DNA of 36,601 bases. Source: an unicellular cyanobacterium SU2. GTDB taxonomy: Bacteria; Cyanobacteriota; Cyanobacteriia; Cyanobacteriales; Microcystaceae. The stretch lies in assembly GCA_002110465.1 (NCBI GenBank), contig NEED01000076.1, positions 1-36,601 on the forward strand, given 5' to 3'. Position numbers and translations under genes: made by a program. Positions 23,308 through 31,291 of this stretch are shown piece after piece. The notes below the pieces were generated by a model. It ran no database searches, had not been told where the DNA came from, and worked only from the letters and a program-made list of their open reading frames with translations. The number at the start of each line of letters is the position of its first letter. The stretch's first letter is position 1.

Positions 23308-23955
23308 CTAACTACCAAACAGATATTGATATAACATCATAGTTTCAGCGATCGCCTTACCATCTTTAGGCTTGACTTCTGTTACAGCTAGACCCTGCGC
23401 CGAAGCATTTCTAAAGGCTTTACGATTTCCCCAAGAAGCATTAAGATAAGTGAGTTGATTAATCTCAGACGCGATCGCCGCCGCTTCATCATTATCCGTT
23501 CCCCTGGGGTCAGCACGGTTCAAAAAGCAGTAAGCTTTTAAGTCAGGGTTAAATGCGGATGCCTCTTCAATGAGTTCCCCCACCTTCTCCAAAGTCCAAA
23601 CATCAAAGCTGGCAGGTAAGAATGGAACTAAATAAATGGTGGCAATAGATAAAGCAGCCCGTTGACCCGCCGTATCCCTTCCCCCTACATCAATAATCAC
23701 ATCTTCATACTTATCCGCTAATCGGAGAGTATCAGTCCTAACCGCCGGTCCTTTGAGTTGTACCGAAGTGTAACCCGCCCCTCCTGATGAAGAAGAAGTC
23801 TCATTACGAATTAAAGTAAAATCCGTAGCCGTTTGTTGGTCATCTGCATCAACCAGCAACACATCATAACCAAGACTTGCTCTAATTACTGTCAGGGTGG
23901 TGGCGACGGTGGACTTGCCTACTCCCCCCTTAATCCCACCACAAACTAATATCAT
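23308..23955 (-). CDS. parA: ParA-family partition ATPase (type Ib-like)
   Basis: 215 residues with the deviant Walker A KGGVGKST (9-16), switch I-like LLVDADDQQTATDF and Walker B EDVIIDVGGRD. The protein has no N-terminal DNA-binding domain, matching type Ib ParA. It would form ATP-dependent gradients on the nucleoid and move the plasmid via the RHH-bound centromere. The gene precedes the RHH gene in one operon. Confidence 0.9.
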   Translation of the reverse strand: MILVCGGIKGGVGKSTVATTLTVIRASLGYDVLLVDADDQQTATDFTLIRNETSSSSGGAGYTSVQLKGPAVRTDTLRLADKYEDVIIDVGGRDTAGQRAALSIATIYLVPFLPASFDVWTLEKVGELIEEASAFNPDLKAYCFLNRADPRGTDNDEAAAIASEINQLTYLNASWGNRKAFRNASAQGLAVTEVKPKDGKAIAETMMLYQYLFGS

Positions 23956-23966
23956 TTAGGTATCAA

Positions 23967-24040
23967 TGTGATATCACATAAGAATAAGCTTGACATATTA
24001 ATCATATCAGAGTGATGATAATTTAAAGTGATGATTATAT
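23967..24040. promoter_or_regulatory. Candidate par operator/centromere upstream of parA
   Basis: TGTGATATCACA (23967-23978) is a perfect 12-base palindrome. Further right are CATATCAGAGTGATGATAATTT and AAAGTGATGATTATATC, which repeat AGTGATGAT 16 bases apart and carry degenerate versions of the same half-site. Such clustered half-sites upstream of parA are usual for RHH partition proteins. Confidence 0.55.
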
Positions 24041-24044
24041 CTAT

Positions 24045-24222
24045 ATGACATCTAGATATCCCTCCGACTGGAAAACCATAGCCCACACCATCAAGGAAGC
24101 GGCACGGTGGCGGCGATGCTCAATGTGGAACTCAATGTATAAAACCAGGGGAGGATGTCTCAAAGCTTACGGTCAAAGAAAGGAAAGCAAGAACGTTACA
24201 AGTCCATCATAGTGACTTTCAA
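24045..24222 (+). pseudogene. HNH endonuclease gene, frameshifted and truncated
   Basis: From ATG 24045 one frame encodes YPSDWKTIAHTIKEAARWR. After about 24110 the homologous reading moves to another frame: CGTQCIKPGEDVSKLT, KERKARTLQVHHSDF. This is the N-terminal two thirds of a cyanobacterial HNH nuclease family with a CxxC pair and a VHH core. The reading is cut at 24222, where AGAAGTC heptamer repeats begin, right after the HH core. The C-terminal CxxC and third His were not found downstream. Confidence 0.6.
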
Positions 24223-24572
24223 GAAGTCAGAAGTCAGAAGTGTGAAGTCAGAAGTTAAAATTAGTGGGAGATTGCGACTCACCACTAATTTTTTACCGCT
24301 AAAATAAATTTGTAGCGGGGGTGATAGGAAGTTAGAAGTTAGAAGTCAGAAGTCAGAAGTTAGAAGTTAGAAGTTAAAAAGGGCAAATTTGTCTCAAAGG
24401 TTCCAGTTTATGTCCGTCACTAATTCTTCATTACTTCTGATTTCACACTTCACACTTCTGACTTCATTAAGGGGGTCTTAAACCCAATTTCTACGTCTAG
24501 AAGTAGAAAGTTTTAACTGAAAATTATCAAAGAAAAAAACTTCTGACTTCTGACTTCCTACTTCTGACTTCG
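24223..24572. repeat. Heptamer-repeat (STRR) island with inverted halves
   Basis: Tandem GAAGTCA/GAAGTTA heptamers at 24223-24256 and 24329-24377 face the opposite orientation at 24433-24465 and 24539-24572. One 19-base segment, 24230-24248, is repeated perfectly inverted at 24447-24465. No gene is seen between 24223 and 24727. The tracts resemble the ends of the element at 2003-2524, so this may be a related element that has lost its gene. Confidence 0.6.
24257..24292. terminator. Strong hairpin with T run
   Basis: AAAATTAGTGG (24257-24267) pairs perfectly with CCACTAATTTT (24282-24292), and GAG/CTC extends it inside. It is followed by more T residues (24293-24294), a bidirectional terminator shape. 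Confidence 0.5.
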
Positions 24573-24727
24573 AGCGAAGCGATAATCCCTCAAATTCAGA
24601 CCCTAATAACTTAATTCCTCTGTGTTCTGCGTGTCATCTGAGTTACCATCATGGGAAGCGAGGTAATATTAGTCCAGGTCAGTTATCGTTGTTTTAGAAA
24701 GGAAAAATTTTACTGAAAAAATGTTTT

Positions 24728-25594
24728 ATGAATCCCGCACAATTAATTCTCTTCTCAATGAAGACAAGTGTTATTCTTTCTGTTTTTGCTATCGGGTTAG
24801 AGGCTACGATAAGAGATATTACCCATCTGTTACGTAATCCACGACAGTTAATCTTAGCATTTATTTCTATATATGTTGTGGTTCCTCTAACAGCAGGAAT
24901 TATTATATTTATCTTTAGCAATATCCACCCAGCGGCCAAAATTGCCATTTTCGCTTTATCAGTATCTCCAATTCCACCTCTTCTCCCAAAAAAGCAATTG
25001 AAAACAGGAGGAACTATATCTTACATAATTGGGTTACTTGTTACTATGTCTGTGTTAGCAATTATTGTTGTTCCCTTTCTTATTGAACTATTTGAAATAG
25101 CGTTTAATAGACCTGGAGGAATTTCTCCTGGGGCTGTTGCTCAAGTTGTTCTAACAGTAATTTTAATTCCATTAGCCATTGGTTTAATATTTAGATACAT
25201 CTTCCCTGGCTTAGCCGAAAAAGCTGCCAAACCCATCTTTTCAATTGGCTCTATTTTTTTGCTATTAGGTAGTTTGTTTATCTTGTTTAATGCTATTCCG
25301 ACAATTATTGCCTTGGTTGGAAATGGAACAATTTTTGCCATTCTTCTTTTTGTTTGTGTTGCCCTGGGAATTGGTCATAGTTTCGGAGGTCCAGATTCAG
25401 ATGACAGAACAGCTTTAGCTTTGTCCACTGTGTCGCGTCATCCAGGTATAGCCCTGGCAATTGCTGGGATTAATTTTCCCGAGCAAAAACTTTCCTTAGC
25501 TGCCGTTATTCTTTATTTGTTAATTAGTGCTGTTGTTACAACTACATATCTAAAAATTCGTCAACGAAGCAATCAAAAGGATACTGCTCAATAG
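24728..25594 (+). CDS. Bile acid:sodium symporter (BASS/SBF)-like membrane protein
   Basis: 288 residues with about eight to nine hydrophobic segments, an opening SMKTSVILSVFAIGLEA and the C-terminal STVSRHPGIALAIAG motif, where the HPGIALA stretch is typical of the BASS and related superfamily. Substrates in cyanobacteria include bicarbonate (SbtA is different) and organic anions; none can be assigned here. The gene stands alone between the repeat island and a 289-base gap in which I see only AT-rich sequence and a short stopless stretch (about 25760-25855). Confidence 0.75.
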   Translation: MNPAQLILFSMKTSVILSVFAIGLEATIRDITHLLRNPRQLILAFISIYVVVPLTAGIIIFIFSNIHPAAKIAIFALSVSPIPPLLPKKQLKTGGTISYIIGLLVTMSVLAIIVVPFLIELFEIAFNRPGGISPGAVAQVVLTVILIPLAIGLIFRYIFPGLAEKAAKPIFSIGSIFLLLGSLFILFNAIPTIIALVGNGTIFAILLFVCVALGIGHSFGGPDSDDRTALALSTVSRHPGIALAIAGINFPEQKLSLAAVILYLLISAVVTTTYLKIRQRSNQKDTAQ

Positions 25595-25883
25595 CCGAAT
25601 AAGGAATAGTGATGGGAGCTATTAAAATATCCAACTAAGTCATCTTTAATCACTCTACTCCAAACTGTTTTAACTGGTGACTGACGACTGATAACTGTTT
25701 TAACCGCATAACTAAATAATTATTAAACTAACTATTTTTATATGACCAGCCTTAAGAAGTAAATAGATATTAATACTCAAGAAGTCTGGAATTTAACAAG
25801 TCTTAATAATCTCTCAGTGGAATTACGCTGGACAATGACTGGAAAGGACTTATAAAAAATTCCTTAAGATTGAGGTAAAGAAC

Positions 25884-26120
25884 ATGGAATTTTCCACAAG
25901 TAAGTGGGCATCACATCGGAAAGGGGAACAAACAAGGCAGAAAATTGTAGAGGCTATTAATGGAAAAAAATTAGAATCAATTCCAGAAATAGCTACTTAT
26001 ATTGGACGCTGTGAACGGCAAACCAGACGACAGATTAAAGTATTAATTAGAGAAGGACAACTTCTCAGGGTGGAAGGAAAATTAATTTTTAATCCAAAAA
26101 ACACCTATATGGCCAGCTAA
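25884..26120 (+). CDS. Small helix-turn-helix protein
   Basis: 78 residues, basic, with a helix-turn-helix-like segment around LESIPEIATYIGRCERQTRR and a following wing-like VLIREGQLLRVEGKL. This is a winged-helix pattern. A GAGG site precedes ATG 25884. It begins a run of plus-strand genes leading to the AAA ATPase and may regulate them. No named family was recognised. Confidence 0.6.
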   Translation: MEFSTSKWASHRKGEQTRQKIVEAINGKKLESIPEIATYIGRCERQTRRQIKVLIREGQLLRVEGKLIFNPKNTYMAS

Positions 26121-26154
26121 TTAAAAAATTTTTTTAAACTGAGTGAGTGGAAAA

Positions 26155-26691
26155 ATGGAAAACATTACAGGAAAAACAAATAAAGAAGTAGTGGAACTTC
26201 TCGTCCAACGATATCAAAAAGGCAAGAGTACCATCTATAAGCGATTGGAATTTCTCAATATAGTAGTTGGAAAAAAAGATGGAATGTGCCTCATTGAGGT
26301 GGACAGTTTAACTCTGTTAGACCAACTAGACCACCACCTAGTTAATGGTGGAACGATGAATGATTTCGAGCTACCAGGGGAACTCACAACTACTACTAAG
26401 AATGATTTAAGTCACCAAGGGGAACAGATTGATTTAGATGAGGCAATACCCCAAGCAGAATCAGGGCATCAAATGAGGCAGTTAGTCCGTAGTTCTCAAG
26501 AGAAAGCGGCGGGTTTGTTGATGGCACAAAATATCCTAACCGCCCAATTTAAGGACAACCCTGAGTTACTTGATGGGGATTTATGGGAGCAAGTGAAAGC
26601 AACTGAGGAGGCGATCGCCCCAAAGTCCCTAGACCCCAAACAGTACGCCCTAAGCCTTGTACAAGGGATTCAACGACAACAAGCAGCTTAA
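26155..26691 (+). CDS. Hypothetical protein with N-terminal HTH-like region
   Basis: 178 residues from ATG 26155 (a GTG at 26143 is possible). The first 60 residues (TNKEVVELLVQRY, GKSTIYKRLEFLNI) look like a helix-turn-helix of the kind that binds DNA through a KSTIYKRL recognition helix. The rest is acidic with a Gln-rich tail (YALSLVQGIQRQQAA). Directly before the AAA ATPase gene, 35 bases apart, as in transposon and plasmid regulator plus ATPase pairs. Function unknown. Confidence 0.55.
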   Translation: MENITGKTNKEVVELLVQRYQKGKSTIYKRLEFLNIVVGKKDGMCLIEVDSLTLLDQLDHHLVNGGTMNDFELPGELTTTTKNDLSHQGEQIDLDEAIPQAESGHQMRQLVRSSQEKAAGLLMAQNILTAQFKDNPELLDGDLWEQVKATEEAIAPKSLDPKQYALSLVQGIQRQQAA

Positions 26692-26726
26692 CTGCCATTC
26701 ATCAGAAGGAACTGGAGGAAATCAAG

Positions 26727-27494
26727 ATGGCAGTTGCAGCAGGGTCGAGTGTACTTTTGTTAGGAGAAAGTGGAAGCGGTAAGACTACTCTGGCCGAAAC
26801 CTTTTTAAGGGAGGTGACGGGGTTCAAAACGGCGATCGCCTCCTATAACGGCAGTATCAAGAAAACTTTAACCACCATTGCCGAACAGTTACAAATTCCA
26901 ACTGAGGATGAGAACGGTAAGGGAATGACGGCTGATTCCCTAAAAGAAGAAATCGCTATCAATTGCAACCATACAACATTAATTGTGGTGGATAATGCTC
27001 ATCGGTGGTCAGCTTCTCTAAGGTATTGGTTAGAAGGGTTACAGGCTAAGGGTGTGGTCTTAATGCTGCTTTCTTTGGAGGACTTGAGGAAGGATATTTT
27101 TATCAGAATGATGAAGATTGAATTATCAGCCCCAACGGACTCACAGATAAGGGAAATCATGGTGCGTGAAGCTGTACACCATAACCTAGACTTATCACCA
27201 GGACGAATGGCTTACTTACAATCTTTGGCTGGTAATAACCTAATGTTGGCCAAGAAGGTAGTAAGAGAAGCTGCATTAGGTTTGCACAAGCGAGAAGGGG
27301 AACACACCCAATATGTGAACATTGCCCCCTTCGTTAATGCGGGTTTGACCGGCTTGGGGATAGTTAGGTTTGTCGGGTTAGGAATGGGCGATCGCTCTCT
27401 CTATATTTTTGGAGGAATTGCCATGCTAGTAGCAATCAGTTTTAGGTATCTAGGACAAGGATTCAATCAAAAACAAAGGAGGCTAGGACGATGA
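26727..27494 (+). CDS. Membrane-anchored AAA ATPase (ExeA/TniB-like)
   Basis: 255 residues with Walker A GESGSGKTT near 14-22, Walker B TLIVVDNAHRW, a LSLEDLRKDIFIRM sensor-like helix, and a lid region. The ATPase part resembles the ExeA/TniB group. The C-terminus adds a hydrophobic hairpin (GLTGLGIVRFVGLGM then SLYIFGGIAMLVAISF), giving one or two membrane spans, unlike TniB. GGAGG precedes ATG 26727, and its stop overlaps the next small gene (ATGA). Membrane placement suggests a secretion or conjugation role rather than transposition. Confidence 0.7.
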   Translation: MAVAAGSSVLLLGESGSGKTTLAETFLREVTGFKTAIASYNGSIKKTLTTIAEQLQIPTEDENGKGMTADSLKEEIAINCNHTTLIVVDNAHRWSASLRYWLEGLQAKGVVLMLLSLEDLRKDIFIRMMKIELSAPTDSQIREIMVREAVHHNLDLSPGRMAYLQSLAGNNLMLAKKVVREAALGLHKREGEHTQYVNIAPFVNAGLTGLGIVRFVGLGMGDRSLYIFGGIAMLVAISFRYLGQGFNQKQRRLGR

Positions 27495-27622
27495 GTCTTG
27501 ATAATGATAAAAGATGGACGCTTAAGGCTGTTGGCTGGTGTTTAGGATTAATAATTCTAGTGGGATTTAGTCCTACGGGAGCGATCGCTTATGTTCTTTC
27601 TCTATGGGTATTTTTTCTTTAG
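27491..27622 (+). CDS. Small membrane protein (43 residues)
   Basis: The ATG overlaps the stop of the AAA ATPase gene by 4 bases, so it is translationally coupled. One or two hydrophobic stretches (AVGWCLGLIILVGFSPTGA, IAYVLSLWVFFL) make it a membrane miniprotein. No family was recognised; it may assist the membrane ATPase. Confidence 0.55.
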   Translation: MSLDNDKRWTLKAVGWCLGLIILVGFSPTGAIAYVLSLWVFFL

Positions 27623-27655
27623 TGAATAGTTATTAGTTATTGGTTAAAAGCAACT

Positions 27656-27781
27656 ATGAATATTGATATAAATCTTAAATTAGCGGTGTGGTGTGGCGTA
27701 ACGCTTCTTATAACCCCATTCTCTGGCTTATGGGCTGCTACATTCTTTTTTTATAGTCCTTTCATTATCTTTGTTCTATGA
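27656..27781 (+). CDS. Small membrane protein (41 residues)
   Basis: ATG 27656 to TGA 27781 encodes a peptide with LAVWCGVTLLITPFSGLWAA and a hydrophobic TFFFYSPFIIFVL end. It follows the previous miniprotein by 33 bases and has a similar size and hydrophobic profile. Weak ribosome-binding site. Function unknown. Confidence 0.45.
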   Translation: MNIDINLKLAVWCGVTLLITPFSGLWAATFFFYSPFIIFVL

Positions 27782-27836
27782 ACTATTAACCATTCACTAT
27801 GAACTATTAACTATTAACTATTCACTATCAACTATC
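27782..27836. repeat. AACTATT/CACTATC heptamer repeats
   Basis: Tandem heptamers of the type AACTATT, repeated about seven times, fill the gap before the YdjM-like gene. They read through in frame and artificially extend that gene upstream. Confidence 0.65.
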
Positions 27837-28883
27837 ATGATGGCCGTTACTCACGCTGCAATTAGTATTAGTTGTTGTTCTCTCGCTTTGGGGACGACTA
27901 ATCCTACTATTTTGGCTTTAGCTTTGATTGGGTCACAGTTACCTGATGCTGATAATACTAAAAGCTTGATAGGAAAGTCTATCTATCCCATTGCAGCTTG
28001 GATTGAAGAAAGATATCCCCATCGCACTATTACACATAGTTTACTAGCCACAATAGCGATCTCTATCTTCTGTCTTCCTCTGTTATTTTTCTTATGGGAG
28101 ATGCAGGTTAAGTTTTGGTTGGTTATTCCTTTATCTCATTTGTTCGCTTGTCTTGCTGATACCTGCACTAAAGAAGGTGTGGGTTTACTTTGGCCAAACA
28201 CTGTTAGATGTATTTATGGTTTTAACCCTAACCTGAGATTAGCCACGGGAAGCAAAGCAGAATTCTGGGTTTTAGGTTTCTTTGTCGCATTATTTATTCT
28301 ATCAATCAATATTCAATCGTCAGGAGGCATTATGATTGAGTTTAATAAGGTTCTCGGTATTCAAGATGGGGTAGAACAACTCTACGATAAATATGGTAAT
28401 ACCAATCATATTTGGGTTAATGTTAACGGCGTAAAGGCAAGCGATCGCTCTCCTATTAATGGACAATTTTTTCTAGTGGGACAGAATGGACAACAATTAA
28501 TTTTACAAAATCAAATAGGAATTTACGAGACAGAAAAGACTTTGATCGCTAAAAGATTAGTCGGAGAAATAGGAAATCAAGCCAATATTAGTGAGCAACC
28601 TTTAATGTTTAATGATGATGGAATTATTGATATTTTAGGTAGGCTTTATTACGCCCATCCTAATTCGGCAATATATCTTACAGGAGAATTACAAATTGAT
28701 GCCCCCGAAGAAGTTGTAAACTTCTCTGAACCAGGAGAATTTGAGGCAATCAGTAAACAAGGCAAGGCTATCATCTTACGTCACGCTATTTTAGAAGATG
28801 TTTTAATGAGTCTTCATGACCAATTCGGTTACGGCATTTTGACAGCTAAGATTATTACTCCCAACCCGTTTATTAGTGAATAG
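27837..28883 (+). CDS. YdjM-like membrane-bound metal-dependent hydrolase family protein
   Basis: 348 residues from ATG 27837; the upstream frame is heptamer repeat. The N-terminal half has several membrane segments and the family pattern of conserved His and Asp: VTHAAISISCC, GSQLPDADN, ERYPHRTITHSLLA and SHLFACLADTCTKEGVGLLWP. This matches the LexA-regulated YdjM/DUF457 group. The C-terminal 150 residues are a soluble extension beginning at MIEFNKVLGIQDG, lacking the membrane pattern and perhaps a separate domain; an ATG at 28332 could start it as its own gene. Role unknown. Confidence 0.7.
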   Translation: MMAVTHAAISISCCSLALGTTNPTILALALIGSQLPDADNTKSLIGKSIYPIAAWIEERYPHRTITHSLLATIAISIFCLPLLFFLWEMQVKFWLVIPLSHLFACLADTCTKEGVGLLWPNTVRCIYGFNPNLRLATGSKAEFWVLGFFVALFILSINIQSSGGIMIEFNKVLGIQDGVEQLYDKYGNTNHIWVNVNGVKASDRSPINGQFFLVGQNGQQLILQNQIGIYETEKTLIAKRLVGEIGNQANISEQPLMFNDDGIIDILGRLYYAHPNSAIYLTGELQIDAPEEVVNFSEPGEFEAISKQGKAIILRHAILEDVLMSLHDQFGYGILTAKIITPNPFISE

Positions 28884-28928
28884 TTGATAGTGAATAATTA
28901 ATAGTTAATAATTAATAGTTAATAATAA
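28884..28928. repeat. TTAATAG/TTGATAG heptamer repeats
   Basis: Short tandem repeats of the TTAATAG type fill the gap between the YdjM-like and HlyD-like genes. They are roughly the reverse complement of the tract at 27782-27836. Confidence 0.6.
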
Positions 28929-30071
28929 ATGATTGACAATTGGGGAACTTGGTTAATGGCAATATTTAGCACAGGGGCGATCGCTGTTGCTCAAGTTCCT
29001 AATGATAAAGTTTCTAGTGGGAAATCTTCAAGATCCGCACCCATTGAGCAGCAAGAATTAAGAAGACGACTTAAATTAACTCTAACCTTAACTTCTCTTG
29101 ATGATTTACGGGTTAAAGAAGGGGATAGGGTAGGAAAAGATGGAATATTAGCCGATAAGGATAGGGATAGGAAAAGATTAGAAGCCAATAAGAAAGCGAC
29201 ATTAATGGCGATCGCTAAAATAGAACAAACTCCCTTACCTGTACTTCAACCCGCACCACCCGTAACAAATTTACCCGTTATTAGCTACGCAGAAGAAGAA
29301 GCGGCGGTACAAGCGGCTGAATTAAAGTTCACTCAAGCACAACGCACCTTACAACAAGCTTTGAGCAATGACCCCTTTATTACAGCCAAAGCACAAGTAG
29401 ACAAAGCTAAGAGTGAGGTTGAATTGGCTTACCGTAAGGTTGAGTTAGCCCAGAGAAAGCTTGACACTATCAGGGGTTTAAAAAGTTTACCGCCAGAGAT
29501 GATAACCCATGAAACCGAACGATTAAAAGCTATTACCAGTGAATGGGAAGGGAAACAGGCTGAGTATGAATTTAAACTAGCTGAATATCAACAGGTTGAG
29601 AGTAGCCGAAAGGCTGAAATAGCACGGTTAACGGATGGTATTGAGTTAGCCCGTTCTCAATTAGAAGTATCTCAGGCGAGGTTAAGAGCAGCTAAGGAGG
29701 CCAGGAACACTGAAGAATATCAACACAGAATCACAGTAGCGCGACGTGCTGAGGAGGAAAACCAAGCACAAATCAGCTTATCTAATCAGAAACTCAATAG
29801 AGAATTTAAACTAGCACAATTAAGGGAAAATTTGAATAATGTTGAAGAAAAACTTAACGCGATCGCTGTGGTTCGTAGTCCCGTGGCGGGGTCAATTAAG
29901 CGAGTACGGGTTAATGCTCAAACTGACAATACTATCAGTGTCACTGTCTCTATCATCCCTGATAATCCTCTTAATAGCTACGGTAGCAGCCGGTCAGCCA
30001 TTACCCCAAAAATTGAGCGAGAGTCGAAATTTTGGATTGAGCAACAAGATATTGATATCTCAAGCGAATGA
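28929..30071 (+). CDS. HlyD-like periplasmic adaptor / secretion accessory protein
   Basis: 380 residues. An N-terminal hydrophobic segment (WLMAIFSTGAIAVA) is a signal peptide or anchor. A half lipoyl-like motif LRVKEGDRVGKDGILADKD (about 59-77) is followed by long coiled coils (about 110-310) and then the second half AIAVVRSPVAGSIKRVRV. This split lipoyl domain around a hairpin is the layout of HlyD/AcrA membrane fusion proteins. A partner transporter is not in the window. Its last 158 bases overlap the next gene in another frame. Confidence 0.7.
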   Translation: MIDNWGTWLMAIFSTGAIAVAQVPNDKVSSGKSSRSAPIEQQELRRRLKLTLTLTSLDDLRVKEGDRVGKDGILADKDRDRKRLEANKKATLMAIAKIEQTPLPVLQPAPPVTNLPVISYAEEEAAVQAAELKFTQAQRTLQQALSNDPFITAKAQVDKAKSEVELAYRKVELAQRKLDTIRGLKSLPPEMITHETERLKAITSEWEGKQAEYEFKLAEYQQVESSRKAEIARLTDGIELARSQLEVSQARLRAAKEARNTEEYQHRITVARRAEEENQAQISLSNQKLNREFKLAQLRENLNNVEEKLNAIAVVRSPVAGSIKRVRVNAQTDNTISVTVSIIPDNPLNSYGSSRSAITPKIERESKFWIEQQDIDISSE

Positions 30072-30906
30072 TGATTATGAGGAATTGGGGGAAGAGGAAC
30101 AAGAAGAAGAACTGTTAGAACCCCCAACCGCAGAGAGTAACCCTTTCCTTCAACCTGAACTTGATCAGATGATTGAGAAAAGAATCTCTGAGGATGTCTG
30201 GGAAACACTGAAGGGTGAATTGCCTTGTGTACAAGCAACAGAAGATTGTTTAAGAAATTTGCAAAGTAATGCGATCGCCAACTCAAGACCTTTACAAGAA
30301 ATGGATGAGAAAATAGAAGAGGCAATGGATAGAATAGCAGAAGCTAAGAGCAGAAATGAGCAAAGTATATCAATAACAACGTTTTCCCCATTCCTTCAAG
30401 CTTATCTGGTTGATTGGAACTTATTTAGAGATAATGTCAATCGTGATTTAGCGACCAATCCCTTTGAGATTATGCTTGGTAATGCAGCTTCATCAATACT
30501 TGGTTTTAGTTTAAATACAATCTTTCCTATTGATAGATTATTCCCCCAAGATGGAGCGATGGGGCGGTCTATTGCTATTGCTGATTTACAAATTAAGGTA
30601 GCAGAATTACAAAGATTAAAGGTAGAAATGAGGGAAAAAATACGAGAGTCAGTATTACTTGAAGCGTTGAAGTTAGAAGAGATTGCTAGAGAGTTTCAAG
30701 TACAGCAGGAGATAGCTAAACGGGATAGGGCAAGAATTGAAATTAATAAAGTAAGCTATATGTTTGGTGAGGGGAATTCAGAATCTTATCTTAATCAATT
30801 ATCCGCTTATGATAGACAAAAAGCAGGGACTTGGAGGGAATGGTCGAGATTGCGATCTCAGTTAGTAAAGGTTAAGGTTTTAGTGTTAGGAACGGACGAT
30901 GATTAA
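29914..30906 (+). CDS. Secreted coiled-coil hypothetical protein
   Basis: 330 residues from ATG 29914, chosen because MLKLTILSVSLSLSS and LIILLIATVAAGQPLP make a good signal peptide; the frame is open further up to 29839. The mature part has an acidic low-complexity stretch (EELGEEEQEEELLEPP), two cysteines (LPCVQATEDCL) and long helices (about 230-290). It overlaps the HlyD-like gene by 158 bases, unusually long for bacteria, so the two are probably co-expressed secretion partners. No family recognised. Confidence 0.6.
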   Translation: MLKLTILSVSLSLSSLIILLIATVAAGQPLPQKLSESRNFGLSNKILISQANDDYEELGEEEQEEELLEPPTAESNPFLQPELDQMIEKRISEDVWETLKGELPCVQATEDCLRNLQSNAIANSRPLQEMDEKIEEAMDRIAEAKSRNEQSISITTFSPFLQAYLVDWNLFRDNVNRDLATNPFEIMLGNAASSILGFSLNTIFPIDRLFPQDGAMGRSIAIADLQIKVAELQRLKVEMREKIRESVLLEALKLEEIAREFQVQQEIAKRDRARIEINKVSYMFGEGNSESYLNQLSAYDRQKAGTWREWSRLRSQLVKVKVLVLGTDDD

Positions 30907-30915
30907 TTTTAAGTG

Positions 30916-30988
30916 AAAAAGTTCGTAGTAGGGGCTTTAGCCCTGAAGGGCTTACTACAAACTTAATTTATTTATGCCTATCGACTTA
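30916..30988. repeat. Dispersed 73-base repeat, copy 2
   Basis: Near-identical to 20118-20191. This copy keeps a better hairpin (GTAGTA and TACTAC arms, AGCCCTGAAGGGCT core), so it is probably the less decayed one. It lies at the convergent end between plus-strand and minus-strand genes. Confidence 0.65.
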
Positions 30989-31016
30989 TCATTTATTACT
31001 TATCACTTATTACTTA

Positions 31017-31241
31017 TTAACCATTCCACTCGCATACTTTACCATCATTATCACCGTCTAAATATTGCGTCCCTGGCATCTTAGAGTCAAAAGCTGCTTG
31101 TGCTTCTTGTTGTGTTTTGAAATCTGAGCAATACTTCCTTTGGTCACCACAAAGATAACTTAAATCTCTAACACTATTATTATCATTAACCATAAAGCAA
31201 ACATATTCAATAGGAAACGGAGGGGGAGGAATCTGTAACAT
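31017..31241 (-). CDS. Excalibur-like calcium-binding domain protein
   Basis: 74 residues from ATG 31241 (the frame opens at a TTG at 31256). The C-terminal half has YCSDFKTQQEAQAAFD then YLDGDNDGKVCEW, which is the excalibur pattern: a DxDxDGxxCE calcium loop linked to an upstream Cys. This domain occurs in extracellular nucleases and surface proteins. There is no clear signal peptide, so either export is by another route or the start is further upstream. Confidence 0.75.
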   Translation of the reverse strand: MLQIPPPPFPIEYVCFMVNDNNSVRDLSYLCGDQRKYCSDFKTQQEAQAAFDSKMPGTQYLDGDNDGKVCEWNG

Positions 31242-31245
31242 AATT

Positions 31246-31288
31246 TTAAGTATCAACTATCGACTATCAACTATCAACTATCAACTAT
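31246..31288. repeat. TCAACTA heptamer repeats
   Basis: About six tandem TCAACTA/TCGACTA units fill the gap between the excalibur gene and the next secreted-protein gene. Confidence 0.65.
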
Positions 31289-31291
31289 TGA

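Noticed and set aside
25760-25855. Short stopless stretch ending LRWTMTGKDL
   Set aside because: No start codon or recognisable family; too short to support as a gene fragment.
27771-27836. Extended start of the YdjM-like gene
   Set aside because: The added residues are translated heptamer repeats.
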